Counted from the stretch's first letter, positions 16,905-26,831 are shown. The stretch: 64,000 bases of DNA from Arthrobacter sp. D5-1 (GCF_017357425.1 NZ_CP014571.1:806001-870000), one strand, 5' to 3'. The notes: generated by a model not told the origin, from the letters alone. Made by a program: numbers and translations.

Positions 16905-18443
16905 ATGTCCCGCGCACGCATCACCCTCGATCGCGACTTCACCATTGGCGAGGTACCCCGACGACTCTTCGGCTCCTTCGTGGAGCACATGGGCCGCTGT
17001 GTCTACACCGGCATCTACGAGCCCGGACACCCCGAGGCGGACGAGAACGGCTTCCGCCAGGACGTCATGAAACTCGTCAAGGAACTGGGCGCCACCGTCA
17101 TCCGGTACCCCGGCGGCAACTTCGTTTCGGGCTACAACTGGGAAGACGGCATCGGCCCCCGCGAAAACAGGCCGCGCAGGCTTGACGGTGCCTGGCACAC
17201 CGTAGAGACCAACGCGTTTGGCCTGCACGAGTTTGTGGACTGGTCCAAGCAGGCCGGCACGGAAATCATGGAAGCCATCAACCTGGGCACCAGGGGAGTG
17301 GACGCAGCCCGCGAGATTGTGGAGTACGCCAACCACCCCGGCGGCACGTACCTGTCCGACCTCCGCGCCAAGAACGGCCACAAGGACCCGTTCAACATCA
17401 AGCTCTGGTGCCTCGGCAACGAGTTGGACGGGCCTTGGCAGATTGGCCACAAGACCGCCGACGAGTATGGCCGGCTGGCACAGGAAGCCGCCAAAGCCAT
17501 GCGGTTCGTGGATCCCTCGCTTGAGTTGGTGGCCTGCGGCAGTTCCAGTTCCAGCATGCCCACCTTCGGCGCGTGGGAGCAGACGGTCCTGACCCACACC
17601 TATGACGAAGTGGATTACGTTTCCCTCCACGCCTACTACCAGGAACATGAAGGTGACGTGGGCAGCTTCCTGGCCTCCGCCGTCGATACTGACTACTTCA
17701 TTGAGTCAGTGGTGGCCACCGCGGACGCTGTGCGTGCCAAGGGCAAGCACAAGAAGCACATCAATCTGTCCTTCGATGAGTGGAACGTTTGGTACCAGCG
17801 CGGACTGGACACCGAGGACCAGCCGCACAACGTGGCCAAGGCAGGCTGGCGTGAGCACCCCCGGGTGATCGAGGACAAATACAACGTGACCGACGCAGTG
17901 GTGGTGGGCACGCTGCTCAACTCGCTCCTCCGCCACGGTGACCGCGTGAAAATCGCCAATCAGGCGCAGTTGGTCAACGTGATCGCGCCGATCCTTTCGG
18001 AAGAGAACGGGCCAGCGTGGAAGCAGACCATCTTCCACCCGTTCGCGCGGATGGCCGAGCTCGCCAAGGGGCAGATCCTGCGGCTGTCCGTGGACTCGGA
18101 CAAGTACTCGAACAACCGTTTCGGCGACACGGACCTGGTGGATGTCAGCGCTACGTGGAACGAGGAAACGGGGCGCGTGGCACTGTTCTTCGCCAACCGC
18201 GGCTTGGAAGAAGCGGCCGACGTCGAGGTCGCCCTGCGCGGTTTTGACGCCCGCCAGGTGCTCCGCGCCGAGGTTCTGGAGATCCCGGAGGGTGGCGACC
18301 GCTTCACCATCAACAGCCAGGAGCAGCCGGGCCGTGTTGGCCTGACGGCACTGGAGGGCGTGAAGGCGACTGGTTCCGAGCTCCGCCTGACGCTGCCCGC
18401 ACTGTCCTGGGCCGTCGTCGAGCTTGACGTGGTGAAAGGCTAG
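16905..18443 (+). CDS. abfA: GH51 alpha-L-arabinofuranosidase
   Basis: Removes terminal alpha-L-arabinofuranosyl units from arabino-oligosaccharides. The 512-aa protein has no signal peptide, so it acts inside the cell on imported substrates. The acid/base Glu173 lies in WCLGNELDGPW and the nucleophile Glu292 in SFDEWNVWY; the N-terminal FGSFVEHMGRCVYTGIYEPG and RYPGGNFVSGYNWEDGIGP are GH51 hallmarks. ATG 16905 is chosen over the longer open frame because AAGGAG precedes it and the family starts here. It is the last gene of the operon, ended by the 18450-18517 hairpin. Confidence 0.95.
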   Translation: MSRARITLDRDFTIGEVPRRLFGSFVEHMGRCVYTGIYEPGHPEADENGFRQDVMKLVKELGATVIRYPGGNFVSGYNWEDGIGPRENRPRRLDGAWHTVETNAFGLHEFVDWSKQAGTEIMEAINLGTRGVDAAREIVEYANHPGGTYLSDLRAKNGHKDPFNIKLWCLGNELDGPWQIGHKTADEYGRLAQEAAKAMRFVDPSLELVACGSSSSSMPTFGAWEQTVLTHTYDEVDYVSLHAYYQEHEGDVGSFLASAVDTDYFIESVVATADAVRAKGKHKKHINLSFDEWNVWYQRGLDTEDQPHNVAKAGWREHPRVIEDKYNVTDAVVVGTLLNSLLRHGDRVKIANQAQLVNVIAPILSEENGPAWKQTIFHPFARMAELAKGQILRLSVDSDKYSNNRFGDTDLVDVSATWNEETGRVALFFANRGLEEAADVEVALRGFDARQVLRAEVLEIPEGGDRFTINSQEQPGRVGLTALEGVKATGSELRLTLPALSWAVVELDVVKG

Positions 18444-18449
18444 CCGCTG

Positions 18450-18517
18450 ACCCAACTGAGTAACAGCAAACGTCGCAATGAGCACTCATAGCGACGTTTG
18501 CTGTTACCTACTTGGGT
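18450..18517. terminator. Very long hairpin after GH51
   Basis: GTAACAGCAAACGTCGC (18460-18476) and its exact complement (18491-18507) form a 17-bp perfect stem. The 14-base loop can itself pair (ATGAG/CTCAT), and the outer ACCCAA/TTGGGT arms extend it. It lies between convergent genes and can end transcription from both sides. Confidence 0.7.
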
Positions 18518-18541
18518 TAAGGTACGACGGCGGTTGGCTGG

Positions 18542-19240
18542 CTAGATCGCGCAGCCGTCGGGCCCGCAGGCCTCGGCGTCCGAGGCGCCCACCGGGATCA
18601 GGGGATTGGCTTCCTGCCAGGCCTGGTTCAGTGCCTCGCTGAAAAGTTCGGCGGGCTGGGCGCCGGAGATGCCGTACTTGCGGTCGATGACGAAGAACGG
18701 GACGCCGGTGACGCCTATGGCGCGGGCCTCATTGATGTCCTGGTTGACCTCTTCGGCAAACTTGTCGGAAGTGAAGAGCTCTGCCACTTCATCGGACGGC
18801 AGCCCGAGCGTCGCGCCGAGTTCCGTGAGGTACTCCTGGTTGCCGATGTCCTTGCCGTGCTCAAAGTGGTCGCTGAGCAACTGCTCCTTGGCTGCGTCCT
18901 GGCGGCCATGGGAGGCGGCAAGGTGGATCAGGCGGTGGGCGGTGAAGCTGTTGGCCACCACCACCTTGTCGAAGTGATAATCCAGGCCTTCGCCCTTGGC
19001 AGTCTCGGTGACGTGGGCGAACATCTGCTTTACCTGCTCAGGAGCCATACCCTTGCGCTTGCTCAGGTAGTCCAATTCGGTGCCGTCGTAGTGCTCGGGT
19101 ACGGAGGGGTCCAGCTGGTAGCTCTTCCACTCGATGTCCACCGAATCGCGGTGCGGGAACTGTGCCAGCGCGGTCTCGAAACGGCGCTTGCCGATGTAGC
19201 ACCACGGGCACGCGACGTCTGACCAGATCTCAATCTTCAT
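18542..19240 (-). CDS. DsbA/FrnE-family thioredoxin-fold oxidoreductase
   Basis: A 232-aa cytosolic protein of the FrnE/2-hydroxychromene-2-carboxylate-isomerase-like DsbA group. The redox motif C11-PW-C14 follows EIWSDVA, and the helical insert and cis-Pro segment GVTGVPFFVIDRKYGISGAQ are clear. A second Cys pair (ACGPDGC) ends the protein, as in FrnE proteins that have an extra disulfide. ATG 19240 is the family start; the longer open frame upstream is not coding-like. It is transcribed away from the GT4 gene. A role in oxidative or cadmium stress is known for FrnE homologues; here it is inferred. Confidence 0.9.
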   Translation of the reverse strand: MKIEIWSDVACPWCYIGKRRFETALAQFPHRDSVDIEWKSYQLDPSVPEHYDGTELDYLSKRKGMAPEQVKQMFAHVTETAKGEGLDYHFDKVVVANSFTAHRLIHLAASHGRQDAAKEQLLSDHFEHGKDIGNQEYLTELGATLGLPSDEVAELFTSDKFAEEVNQDINEARAIGVTGVPFFVIDRKYGISGAQPAELFSEALNQAWQEANPLIPVGASDAEACGPDGCAI

Positions 19241-19387
19241 GCTCTGGACAACCCGTCGGGCCGGCGGGGCATTCCTCACACGGCTGTTATTTTGCTCACC
19301 CGTTGCCGTCCGGTCCCAGGCCCCATACTCTTGGAATGGGTTATGAAGCCAGCCCTTGGACTGGGGGTTTTGCGCGGAGGCTCCAGC

Positions 19388-20461
19388 ATGCGCATCGGAC
19401 TCATCGTTGGCCCGTGGTTTACAGTGCCACCGGAAAAATATGGTGGAACAGAGCGTGTAGTGGATGCCCTGGCGCGGGCGTTGGCGGACGCGGGACACGA
19501 TGTCCTGCTGGCAACCGCCTCGGACAGCACCTGCCCGGTGCCCCAAGTACCCGGCTTTGGCCCCTCAGCCCCGGAGGAACTGGGACAGACCGCCAGCGAA
19601 CTTGGGCACGTCATCAGGGCCTATGCACAGATGCAGGACATGGACGTCATCCACGATCACACTCTTGCTGGACCCCTCTACGCGCATCGGCCAGCTGGCA
19701 TCCCCGTAGTCACCACCATCCACGGGCCGTTGTCGCCCATCTACTCGCCCCTTTACCGTGCCATGGCACAAGATACCGCCATCATCGCGATCTCCCACGA
19801 TCAATGCAGCAGGACCCGGGATGTACCGGTCACAGCCGTGATCCACCACGGAATCGATCTGTCAGCGGTGAGCATAGGGAGTGGAGCCGGAGGGTATGCC
19901 TGTTTTGTAGGCCGCATGTGCCCGGACAAAGGACTCCTCGAAGCCGTGGCCGTTGCCCGCGAAGCCGGCGTCCCACTGAAGATCGCGGCAAAGATGCATG
20001 CCAAGGACGAGCAAGAGTATTTTCGTGACGTGGTGCGGCCGGCCCTGGGAAATCAGGAGGAGTTCCTGGGAGAACTGTCGGACCCGGAAAAATTCGAGCT
20101 GATGGGTGATGCTCTCGCCCTGATCAACCCCATCCAGTGGCATGAACCTTTTGGGTTGGTGATGATCGAAGCACTCGCCACGGGTACCCCTGTCCTGGCC
20201 ACCCCAATGGGTGCTGCCCCGGAGATTGTTCGGCACGGGATCACTGGCTTTGTGGGTTCCCCCAGTGAGTTGGCGGCCTGCGTTGAACGGGTTCCGTTCC
20301 TCAGCCGGGATGCCTGCCGACGATCAGTGGAGGAGTCCTTCAGTTCAGCGCGAATGGCTGCGGACCACCTGGACCTTTACGCCAAAGTCATCGAACAATT
20401 TTCGGCTGGACCTCTTTCCGGAGGGAGTCTATTGCAAGAAAATCAGAGGCAAGCCCTGTAG
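19388..20461 (+). CDS. GT4-family glycosyltransferase
   Basis: A retaining GT-B glycosyltransferase of 358 aa. The N-terminal acceptor domain has the glycine loop PEKYGGTERVVDALARAL; the C-terminal nucleotide-sugar domain has FVGRMCPDKGL and the EX7E motif in HEPFGLVMIEALATGTPVL. GGAGG lies 7 bases before ATG 19388; the earlier in-frame ATG at 19292 has no such support. It lies about 40 bases before the debranching-type enzyme and is probably in one operon with it, suggesting synthesis and turnover of the same glycan or glucoside. Donor and acceptor are unknown. Confidence 0.88.
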   Translation: MRIGLIVGPWFTVPPEKYGGTERVVDALARALADAGHDVLLATASDSTCPVPQVPGFGPSAPEELGQTASELGHVIRAYAQMQDMDVIHDHTLAGPLYAHRPAGIPVVTTIHGPLSPIYSPLYRAMAQDTAIIAISHDQCSRTRDVPVTAVIHHGIDLSAVSIGSGAGGYACFVGRMCPDKGLLEAVAVAREAGVPLKIAAKMHAKDEQEYFRDVVRPALGNQEEFLGELSDPEKFELMGDALALINPIQWHEPFGLVMIEALATGTPVLATPMGAAPEIVRHGITGFVGSPSELAACVERVPFLSRDACRRSVEESFSSARMAADHLDLYAKVIEQFSAGPLSGGSLLQENQRQAL

Positions 20462-20502
20462 GGACTGCCCTCACGGAAGACTCCCGAGGAGGCCTGTTGG
20501 CC

Positions 20503-22638
20503 ATGACTGCTTGGAACGAAGACACTGAAGCCGGAGCGTCAGAGCTCGGCGCCGTCACCGTCGTCGAAGGTTCGTCCTTCTGTATTTCCTCGCACTCGGG
20601 TGACATCCATGGAGGCGGATCCCAGGGTGCCTACTACCAGGACACCAGAATCGTGTCTCGCTGGATCCTGCGGGTCAACGGGGCGCTGAGGGAACCGCTG
20701 GTGGCGCGGAATCCCACTGCTTTCCAGGCAGAGTACGTGGGTCGGGCGTGCTCGGCCGACGGCAGGTTCGACAGCCCCTTGGTAGTCCACCATCAACGGC
20801 ATGTGGGTGCCGGCCTGCGGGATGACATCACTATCAGGAACTACTCGGGACAGGACGCCCCCTGCGGAATTGAACTGCTGCTCGACGCCGACCTGGCGGA
20901 CCTCTTTGACGTCAAGGGCGGCCGGACCAACAAAGCCGGAGCACCCACCAAGAAGGCTCACAAGAAGGAACTTCACATCGATTCCCTCCACTCCAGCGGC
21001 CAACGCCGGGGAGTGGCTTTCCGGGCCTCCGGCGCCAAGGTCTCCGATGATGGATTGACGTTCCAGATCACCATCCCGGCCCGCAGCCAATGGAGCACCA
21101 GCATCATCGCGCTCCCCCTGGTCAATGGGGAGGGCCCCCACGACCCCTTTACCGAGACCACACCTTTGCACCACACCCCCAGCGTCCGGCGCCACGCTGC
21201 CTGGGAAGAGCACGTACCCCGGATCGCTGTGACTGATGCCAACGTGGAGGAAGTCCTGGAGCGTAGCCAACGCGATCTGGGCTCGCTGCGGATCTTCGAC
21301 CCCGCCCATCCAGGACGCGCCGCCGTGGCCGCCGGAGCACCGTGGTTTATGGCGTTGTTCGGACGCGACTCGCTCCTGGCCTCTTATATGTCGCTCATGG
21401 TGGATCCCAACCTTGCAGCGGGAACCTTGCAGACCCTGGCAGGGCTCCAAGGCAGCACAGTGGATGTGGACTCCGAGGAGGAACCCGGACGCATCCCTCA
21501 CGAGGTCAGGCTCGGTGTCACTGCCGGACTCTCGCTGGGCGGAACTGCCTACTACGGAACGGCCGACGCGACACCCTTGTTTGTCTCCACGCTCGGTGAG
21601 CTCAGCAGGTGGGGCCTTGGGGCGGACATCATCGAATCCCTCCTCCCGCACGCCGACCGTGCCATCGAATGGATGGAGCAGTACGGGGACCGCGACGGCG
21701 ACGGCTTCATCGAATACCAGCGGCCCAACGAGCACGGGCTGGTGAACCAGGGCTGGAAGGACTCCTGGGACGGCATCAACTTTGCGGACGGCCGCATGGC
21801 GGAGACGCCCATCGCGCTCTGCGAAGTGCAGGCCTACGCCTACGCGGCCTATGTGGGGCGGTCGCTGTTGGCGCGGGCGGCGGGCGATACCGCCGTCGAA
21901 CGCCGGTGCGCGGACCGCGCCGAAGCGCTGAAAGCCGCCTTCAACGAGGCCTTCTGGCTACCGGACCGCGGCTACTTTGCGCTGGCGCTGGACAAAGACA
22001 AGAAGCCCGTGGACTCCTGTACCTCAAACATGGGGCACTGCCTGTGGGTGGGCATTGTGGACGAGGACAAGGCGCCGCTGGTGGCCGAGCGGCTGATGTC
22101 GCCGGAGATGTTCACGGGGTGGGGCATCCGGACGTTGGGTTCGGACATGGGCGCGTACAACCCCGTCAGCTACCACAACGGCTCCGTCTGGCCGCACGAC
22201 ACCGCGCTGGTCGCCACCGGCCTCATGCGGTACGGCTTCGTGAAGGAAGCCAGCCGGATTGCGAGCGGATTGTTCGACGCCGCCGAGCACTTTGGTGGTC
22301 GACTTCCGGAGTTGTTCTGCGGCTTTGACCGCAGCGACTTTGCGGAGCCGGTTCCGTATCCGACGGCGTGTTCCCCGCAAGCGTGGGCGGCTGCGGCGCC
22401 CGTCCAACTGGCCCGGATCCTGCTGCGCTTCGATCCGGACTTCACCCGGGACGTGTTGCACCTGGCGCCGATACTGCCCGACGCTTATGGGTCGTTCCGC
22501 GCGGACAACGTGCTGCTGGGGCGCTCGCGGATCACGGTGCAAGCCTCTGGTTCGTCCGGGACCGTGACCGGGCTGCCGGCCGGGCTCGAACTGCGTTCCG
22601 ATCCCCGGCCGCCTCTGGCAGGGGACTTGTTCGGCTAG
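20503..22638 (+). CDS. Glycogen-debranching-type (amylo-alpha-1,6-glucosidase) family protein
   Basis: A roughly 711-aa enzyme. The N-terminal beta-sandwich domain (about 20-230: GSSFCISSHSGDI, QGAYYQDTRIVSRW) is the glycogen-debranching N-terminal type, and the C-terminal (alpha/alpha)6 barrel has FGRDSLLASYMSLMVDP, EEPGRIPHEVRLG and NQGWKDSWDGINFADG. AGGAGG (20487-20492) is 4 bases from TTG 20497 and 10 from ATG 20503, so either may start. Such two-domain proteins often accompany GT4 genes in actinobacteria; whether the substrate is glycogen or a small compatible-solute glycoside is open. Confidence 0.85.
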   Translation: MTAWNEDTEAGASELGAVTVVEGSSFCISSHSGDIHGGGSQGAYYQDTRIVSRWILRVNGALREPLVARNPTAFQAEYVGRACSADGRFDSPLVVHHQRHVGAGLRDDITIRNYSGQDAPCGIELLLDADLADLFDVKGGRTNKAGAPTKKAHKKELHIDSLHSSGQRRGVAFRASGAKVSDDGLTFQITIPARSQWSTSIIALPLVNGEGPHDPFTETTPLHHTPSVRRHAAWEEHVPRIAVTDANVEEVLERSQRDLGSLRIFDPAHPGRAAVAAGAPWFMALFGRDSLLASYMSLMVDPNLAAGTLQTLAGLQGSTVDVDSEEEPGRIPHEVRLGVTAGLSLGGTAYYGTADATPLFVSTLGELSRWGLGADIIESLLPHADRAIEWMEQYGDRDGDGFIEYQRPNEHGLVNQGWKDSWDGINFADGRMAETPIALCEVQAYAYAAYVGRSLLARAAGDTAVERRCADRAEALKAAFNEAFWLPDRGYFALALDKDKKPVDSCTSNMGHCLWVGIVDEDKAPLVAERLMSPEMFTGWGIRTLGSDMGAYNPVSYHNGSVWPHDTALVATGLMRYGFVKEASRIASGLFDAAEHFGGRLPELFCGFDRSDFAEPVPYPTACSPQAWAAAAPVQLARILLRFDPDFTRDVLHLAPILPDAYGSFRADNVLLGRSRITVQASGSSGTVTGLPAGLELRSDPRPPLAGDLFG

Positions 22639-22642
22639 CGTC

Positions 22643-23173
22643 CTAGAGTTCGTGCTCCATGACGAAGTCGTGTTCCACCGCGGTCCCGAGTGTGAAGGAC
22701 TTGGTGCCGACGCGCTGGAACCCGCTCTTCTCGTAGAAACGGATGGCTTTGGCATTCTCGCTGTTGACACCCAGCCACACCCCTGATGCGCCCTTATCCG
22801 CCGCATCAGCCAGGGAAGCTTTGATGAGTTGTGATGCGGCGCCCTTGCCGTGGTGGTCGGGGTGGACGTAGCACTTGCTCAGCTCCGTGGAGGGGAGGGC
22901 GGACAGCACAGAGGCGACGTCAGGGTCGGTGGCCGGCTTGGCGATGAGCATGGTGTACCCCAGGAGCTGCCCGTCGTCGTCGAGCACCATGATGGTGATG
23001 TTGGCGTCGGCGAGGTAATCCTCGAAGTTGGCCTCGCTGAGCGTCTTTTCGAGGTGGGCTTGGATATCAGCCGGTGACGACCCCGGCGGGCACGCCAGCG
23101 GGAAGGTGGCGGCCGCAAGCTCAGCCAGCTTCCCGGCGTCGTGCGTTGTTGCGGTGCGGATGGTTTCAGTCAC
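22643..23173 (-). CDS. GNAT-family N-acetyltransferase
   Basis: A 176-aa acetyl-CoA-dependent acetyltransferase. Motif A reads LSKCYVHPDHHGKGAASQLI (acetyl-CoA pyrophosphate loop), followed by GVNSENAKAIRFYEKSGFQRVG. GTG 23173 is chosen because GGGGG precedes it and the protein begins TETIRTATTHDA. It converges with the debranching-type gene, leaving only 4 bases between them. The substrate is unknown. A hairpin separates it from the upstream usp gene, so it probably has its own promoter. Confidence 0.85.
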   Translation of the reverse strand: MTETIRTATTHDAGKLAELAAATFPLACPPGSSPADIQAHLEKTLSEANFEDYLADANITIMVLDDDGQLLGYTMLIAKPATDPDVASVLSALPSTELSKCYVHPDHHGKGAASQLIKASLADAADKGASGVWLGVNSENAKAIRFYEKSGFQRVGTKSFTLGTAVEHDFVMEHEL

Positions 23174-23198
23174 GTGGCCCCCTTGGAAGTTTCTTGGA

Positions 23199-23239
23199 CA
23201 GCTAATGCCCCTAAGAACGAATCTTAGGGGCATTGGCTG
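23199..23239. terminator. Terminator hairpin between usp and the GNAT gene
   Basis: AATGCCCCTAAGA and TCTTAGGGGCATT form a perfect 13-bp stem around ACGAA, and CAGC/GCTG extend it past one mismatch. It lies 12 bases after the usp stop on the minus strand. Confidence 0.7.
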
Positions 23240-23250
23240 TACGAAAACTC

Positions 23251-23643
23251 CTAGTCGGCTTTGACCGCCAGCACCGGGCAGTCCGCCTCCAGCAGGATCC
23301 GTTGGGAAACGCTGCCCATGATGAGCTTGCCTACGGGGCTGCGGCGGCGAAGGCCGATGACAATAAGGGCGGCGTCGTTTTCGTCGGCGGCGTCCAGGAC
23401 TTCGGCAGCGGCATCGTGACCACGGATCGGCTGCTTGATGATGTGCTGGATGCCCTGTTCGGCCAGACGCTCCTCGATGCTCTGGATGTCCGGTTCCTGG
23501 GCGTACCGGTTGTCCACCAAGGCGTCGCCCTTGGACGAGTTGATGACCAGGAGGGTGTCGTTGCTCTTCTTGGCCTCGGCGATGGCCTGCGTCAGTGCTG
23601 CTTCGCCTTCTGGTGTGGGGACGTATCCCACCACGATGGTCAT
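23251..23643 (-). CDS. Universal stress protein (single UspA domain)
   Basis: A 130-aa UspA-fold protein. It starts [16 protein letters not shown] and ends with the ATP-binding-like [20 protein letters not shown] then [12 protein letters not shown], the G-2x-G-9x-G(S/T) pattern of nucleotide-binding USPs. AGGAG lies 5 bases before ATG 23643. Its start overlaps the stop of tctA (ATGA), so it is translated as the fourth gene of the tricarboxylate transporter operon. That coupling suggests a regulatory or energy-sensing role for the importer, as seen for USPs fused or linked to transporters; this is inference. Confidence 0.9.
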   Translation of the reverse strand: MTIVVGYVPTPEGEAALTQAIAEAKKSNDTLLVINSSKGDALVDNRYAQEPDIQSIEERLAEQGIQHIIKQPIRGHDAAAEVLDAADENDAALIVIGLRRRSPVGKLIMGSVSQRILLEADCPVLAVKAD

Positions 23644-25229
23644 GGTTTCTCCTGTTTCTGGTGGGTCGGGGTGGTTGACTCGGTGGGAGCTGCCGCCTCC
23701 GGTTCTGCGGGAGTCGCCTGCCCGGACGGTCCTGCGGGAGCTACTGGACGGTTGCGGCGGATGAGCTTGAAGATGAATGGCCACACCAAGATGATTGCCA
23801 CGATGATGTAGACCACGATTGCAATCGGTTCGCTGAAGAGGCCTGCGGGGTCGCCGGCGCTCAGCTGCAACGTCTTACGAAGCTGCCCTTCGATGCGCGG
23901 CCCGAGGATGACGCCCAGGATCAGCGGCAGGACCGGAAGCCCGAAGCGCCGCATCATGAAGCCAAGTGCGCCAAGTACCAGCAGGATCACAAGATCGAAG
24001 GCCTGCAGGTTGACCGAGTAGGCGCCCAAGGTGGCGAAGAACAGGATGCCTGCATAGAGGTAGGGGCGGGGAAGCTGCAGAAGCTTGGCCCAGACGGGTG
24101 CCAAGGGCAGGTTGATGAGCAGGAGCAGGAAGTTGCCAATGAAGAGGCTGGCGATCAATGCCCACACCAAGGGGCCTTGGCTGGAGAACAGCTGCGGGCC
24201 GGGCTGGATGCCGTAGGACGTGAACGCGGCGAGCATGACGGCGGCTGTTGCGTTGGTGGGGAGGCCGAGTGCGAGCAGCGGCGTCATGGTTCCGGCGGCG
24301 GCAGCATTGTTGGCCGCCTCGGGTCCTGCCACGCCTTCGATGGCGCCCTTGCCGAATTCTTCCGGGTGCTTGCTGAGCCGCTTCTCCGTGACGTAGGAGA
24401 GGAACGTGGGGATTTCCGCGCCGCCAGCCGGAAGCGCTCCGAAGGGGAATCCGAAAGCCGTGCCGCGAAGCCAGGGCTTCCAGGAACGTCCCCAGTCCTT
24501 CTTGCCCATCCACGGACGGCCAACGGGAATGACATGGAGAGGAGTGCGGCGCAGGTGGGCAGCAACCCAGAGGGCTTCACCCACGGCGAAGATTGCGACG
24601 GCCACCACCACGATGTCCAGGCCGTCCACCAGCAAGGGCTGGCCGAAGGTCAGGCGGCGTTGGCCGGTCACCGAATCGATGCCCACCAGGCCAATGGCCA
24701 GGCCAAGGGCAAGCGACGCGAAACCGCGGAGCCTGGAAGAGCCCAGGACCGCGGTGACGGCCAGCAGCGCGAGGACCATGATGGCGAAGTAGCTCGGAGC
24801 GCCCAAACTCACGGCGAACTGCACCACAATGGGCGCGAACACTGCCAGCAGTGCGGTGCCGATGGTACCGGCGATGAACGAACCGATGGCCGCGGTGGCA
24901 AGCGCCTGCGCGGCCCTGCCCGCCTTGGCCATTTTGTTGCCTTCGATGGCCGTCACTACTGACGACGATTCACCCGGTGTGTTCAGGAGGATGGAGGTGG
25001 TGGAACCGCCGAACATGCCGCCATAGTAGATGCCGGCGAACATGATGAAGGCGCTGGTGGGTTCCAAGGCAGCGGTCACCGGAAGCAGCAGTGCCACGGT
25101 CATGGCCGGGCCCAGCCCGGGAAGAACGCCGACGGCGGTACCCAGGAGCACGCCGATCACGGCGAACAAGAGGTTCATGGGGGTCAGGGCGGTGGCGAAA
25201 CCGTCCATCAAGGAGGACCAGACGTCCAT
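23640..25229 (-). CDS. tctA: Tripartite tricarboxylate transporter large permease TctA
   Basis: The 529-aa large membrane subunit with about 12 transmembrane helices. The signature [18 protein letters not shown] near the N terminus and a second P-G-G-containing half ([20 protein letters not shown]) are the family repeats. ATG 25229 overlaps the tctB stop (TAATG), and its own stop overlaps usp, so translation is coupled throughout. Works with TctB and the binding protein to import citrate or related carboxylates using ion gradients. Confidence 0.95.
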   Translation of the reverse strand: MDVWSSLMDGFATALTPMNLLFAVIGVLLGTAVGVLPGLGPAMTVALLLPVTAALEPTSAFIMFAGIYYGGMFGGSTTSILLNTPGESSSVVTAIEGNKMAKAGRAAQALATAAIGSFIAGTIGTALLAVFAPIVVQFAVSLGAPSYFAIMVLALLAVTAVLGSSRLRGFASLALGLAIGLVGIDSVTGQRRLTFGQPLLVDGLDIVVVAVAIFAVGEALWVAAHLRRTPLHVIPVGRPWMGKKDWGRSWKPWLRGTAFGFPFGALPAGGAEIPTFLSYVTEKRLSKHPEEFGKGAIEGVAGPEAANNAAAAGTMTPLLALGLPTNATAAVMLAAFTSYGIQPGPQLFSSQGPLVWALIASLFIGNFLLLLINLPLAPVWAKLLQLPRPYLYAGILFFATLGAYSVNLQAFDLVILLVLGALGFMMRRFGLPVLPLILGVILGPRIEGQLRKTLQLSAGDPAGLFSEPIAIVVYIIVAIILVWPFIFKLIRRNRPVAPAGPSGQATPAEPEAAAPTESTTPTHQKQEKP

Positions 25230-25732
25230 TAGAGGATTCCTTCCAGGAGCCCGGCAGGAAGGGCGATGCCCAAACCGAGGTAGAAGCCGTAGAAGGTCAG
25301 CAGTGACAATGCGACGGAGATGAGGCCGTCCCGGATGTAGCGGCGGCTGCCAAGTGCCAGCACGCTGCCCCAGAAGAGGACCGTTCCCGAGATAACCCAC
25401 CCGGCCCAGTCGATGAGCAGGATGTTCAGGATGAAAGCTCCGGCCAGCGGGAGGACGGTCTTCCAATCGGCGGGGTGTGCCAGGTCAACGTCTTCGCCGC
25501 CTTCGGCTTCGCCCTTGCCGCCGCGGAGGACGTTGATGGCAAGGAGGATGGCGCAGATGATCAGCAGCCCGGAAACAATGAACGGAACAGTCTTCGGACC
25601 CACGGGGTCCGACTGGGAGTACGGGGTCACCAGGCCGTTCGCGTCCAGGAAGACCAGGACGCCCACCGCGCCGAGCAGGAGGGCTACCCCCAGCTCGGCG
25701 CGGCCTTTAAGGCCTGTGGCTGTGGAGCTCAC
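25229..25732 (-). CDS. tctB: Tripartite tricarboxylate transporter small permease TctB
   Basis: A 167-aa protein with four predicted transmembrane helices, the normal size for TctB. Helices include [38 protein letters not shown] and the C-terminal pair. Start and stop overlap the neighbours by 4 and 1 bases. It forms the membrane complex with TctA. Confidence 0.93.
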   Translation of the reverse strand: MSSTATGLKGRAELGVALLLGAVGVLVFLDANGLVTPYSQSDPVGPKTVPFIVSGLLIICAILLAINVLRGGKGEAEGGEDVDLAHPADWKTVLPLAGAFILNILLIDWAGWVISGTVLFWGSVLALGSRRYIRDGLISVALSLLTFYGFYLGLGIALPAGLLEGIL

Positions 25733-26736
25733 GCCAACCCGAGCTTGGTGAGGACATCCGCAACGCGCTTGTCCTGGTCCGTCAGGAAGGTCTGGAACTC
25801 GTCACCGGTGACAAAAGCGTCCGTCCAGCTGTGGGTCTTCAGGGCTTCCTTCCAACCGGCAGATTCGTGCATCTTCTCGAGGGCGGCGATCAAGGATTTC
25901 TTGTCGTCCTCGCTGATGCCCGGAGGGGCCACAATGCCGCGCCAGTTGGTGAAGACCAAGTCAATGTTGGACTCTTTCAACGTGGGAGCATCCACGCCCT
26001 CCAAACGGTTCTCGCCACTGGTGGCAAGGACGCGGATCTCGCCGGACTTGATCTGCTGGAGGTACTCGCCTGCGCCGGAAGCGGCGAAACCAAGCTTGTT
26101 GCCGAGGATGGCGGGCAAAAGGTCGCCACCGCCGTCGTACGACACAAAGTTGACCTTGGTAGCGTCGATGCCAACAGCGCCCGCCAACTGCATCGGCAGG
26201 AGGTGGTCCGGGCCGCCAGGCGAGGAGCCGCCGCCAACCGAGATGGAAGCCGGGTTGGCCTTCCAGGCCTTCACCAGATCATCAATGGTCTTGTACGGGG
26301 AGTCCTTGCCCACCATGATGGCGCCGGGTTCTTCGATCAGCTTTGCCAACGGGGTGGTCTCGGTCAGCTTCGACTCGGACTTGTTGGTGTAGCTGGCTCC
26401 CACAACGCCCAGGCCCATGAGCATGGTGAGGTCACCGTTGCCCTTTTCATTGACGATGCGGGCCAAGCCAACTGTTCCGCCGGCGCCGGCAAGGTTGAAT
26501 ACCTCGGTGTTGGTGGAGATCTTCTCGTCGTCCAGTACCTTGGCGGCTGCCCGGGCGGTGGTGTCGTAGCCGCCACCGGGAGTGTTGGGGACCATGATCT
26601 GGAGACCGGTGATGGGCCCCGCGGCAGCGCCGGAGCTTTCAGAACCTGTGGACTTACCTGTGGCACCGCAGCCGGTGGCCATCAGGGCGATGCCGGCGGC
26701 GACGGCGGCGACTCGCAATGCGCGGATCTGGCGCAT
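25729..26736 (-). CDS. tctC: Tripartite tricarboxylate transporter substrate-binding lipoprotein TctC
   Basis: A 335-aa extracytoplasmic receptor. The signal peptide ends in the lipobox MATGC (Cys23), so it is membrane-anchored rather than free. The mature protein starts with a Gly/Ser linker and has IMVPNTPGGGYDTTARAAA and FNLAGAGGTVGLARI, the ligand-binding beta-hairpins of the family. GAGGA precedes the ATG. It is the first gene of tctCBA-usp and is divergent from the two-component system, which probably induces it in response to the carboxylate. Confidence 0.94.
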   Translation of the reverse strand: MRQIRALRVAAVAAGIALMATGCGATGKSTGSESSGAAAGPITGLQIMVPNTPGGGYDTTARAAAKVLDDEKISTNTEVFNLAGAGGTVGLARIVNEKGNGDLTMLMGLGVVGASYTNKSESKLTETTPLAKLIEEPGAIMVGKDSPYKTIDDLVKAWKANPASISVGGGSSPGGPDHLLPMQLAGAVGIDATKVNFVSYDGGGDLLPAILGNKLGFAASGAGEYLQQIKSGEIRVLATSGENRLEGVDAPTLKESNIDLVFTNWRGIVAPPGISEDDKKSLIAALEKMHESAGWKEALKTHSWTDAFVTGDEFQTFLTDQDKRVADVLTKLGLA

Positions 26737-26815
26737 GGTGTTCCTCTTCTCATCATTGAAAATACGGTGCAGGGCGATCAGCGTTATGCCCCGTTCCTTT
26801 GATGCTAGGCGTGTA

Positions 26816-26831
26816 CGTGACGACGATCACT
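26816..26831. promoter_or_regulatory. Crp/GlxR-type site between tctC and citA
   Basis: CGTGA-CGACGA-TCACT matches the GTGA-N6-TCAC core of Crp/GlxR sites. It is 80-95 bases before the tctC start. Two more such sites occur in the window, at 39312 and 46283. Confidence 0.6.
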
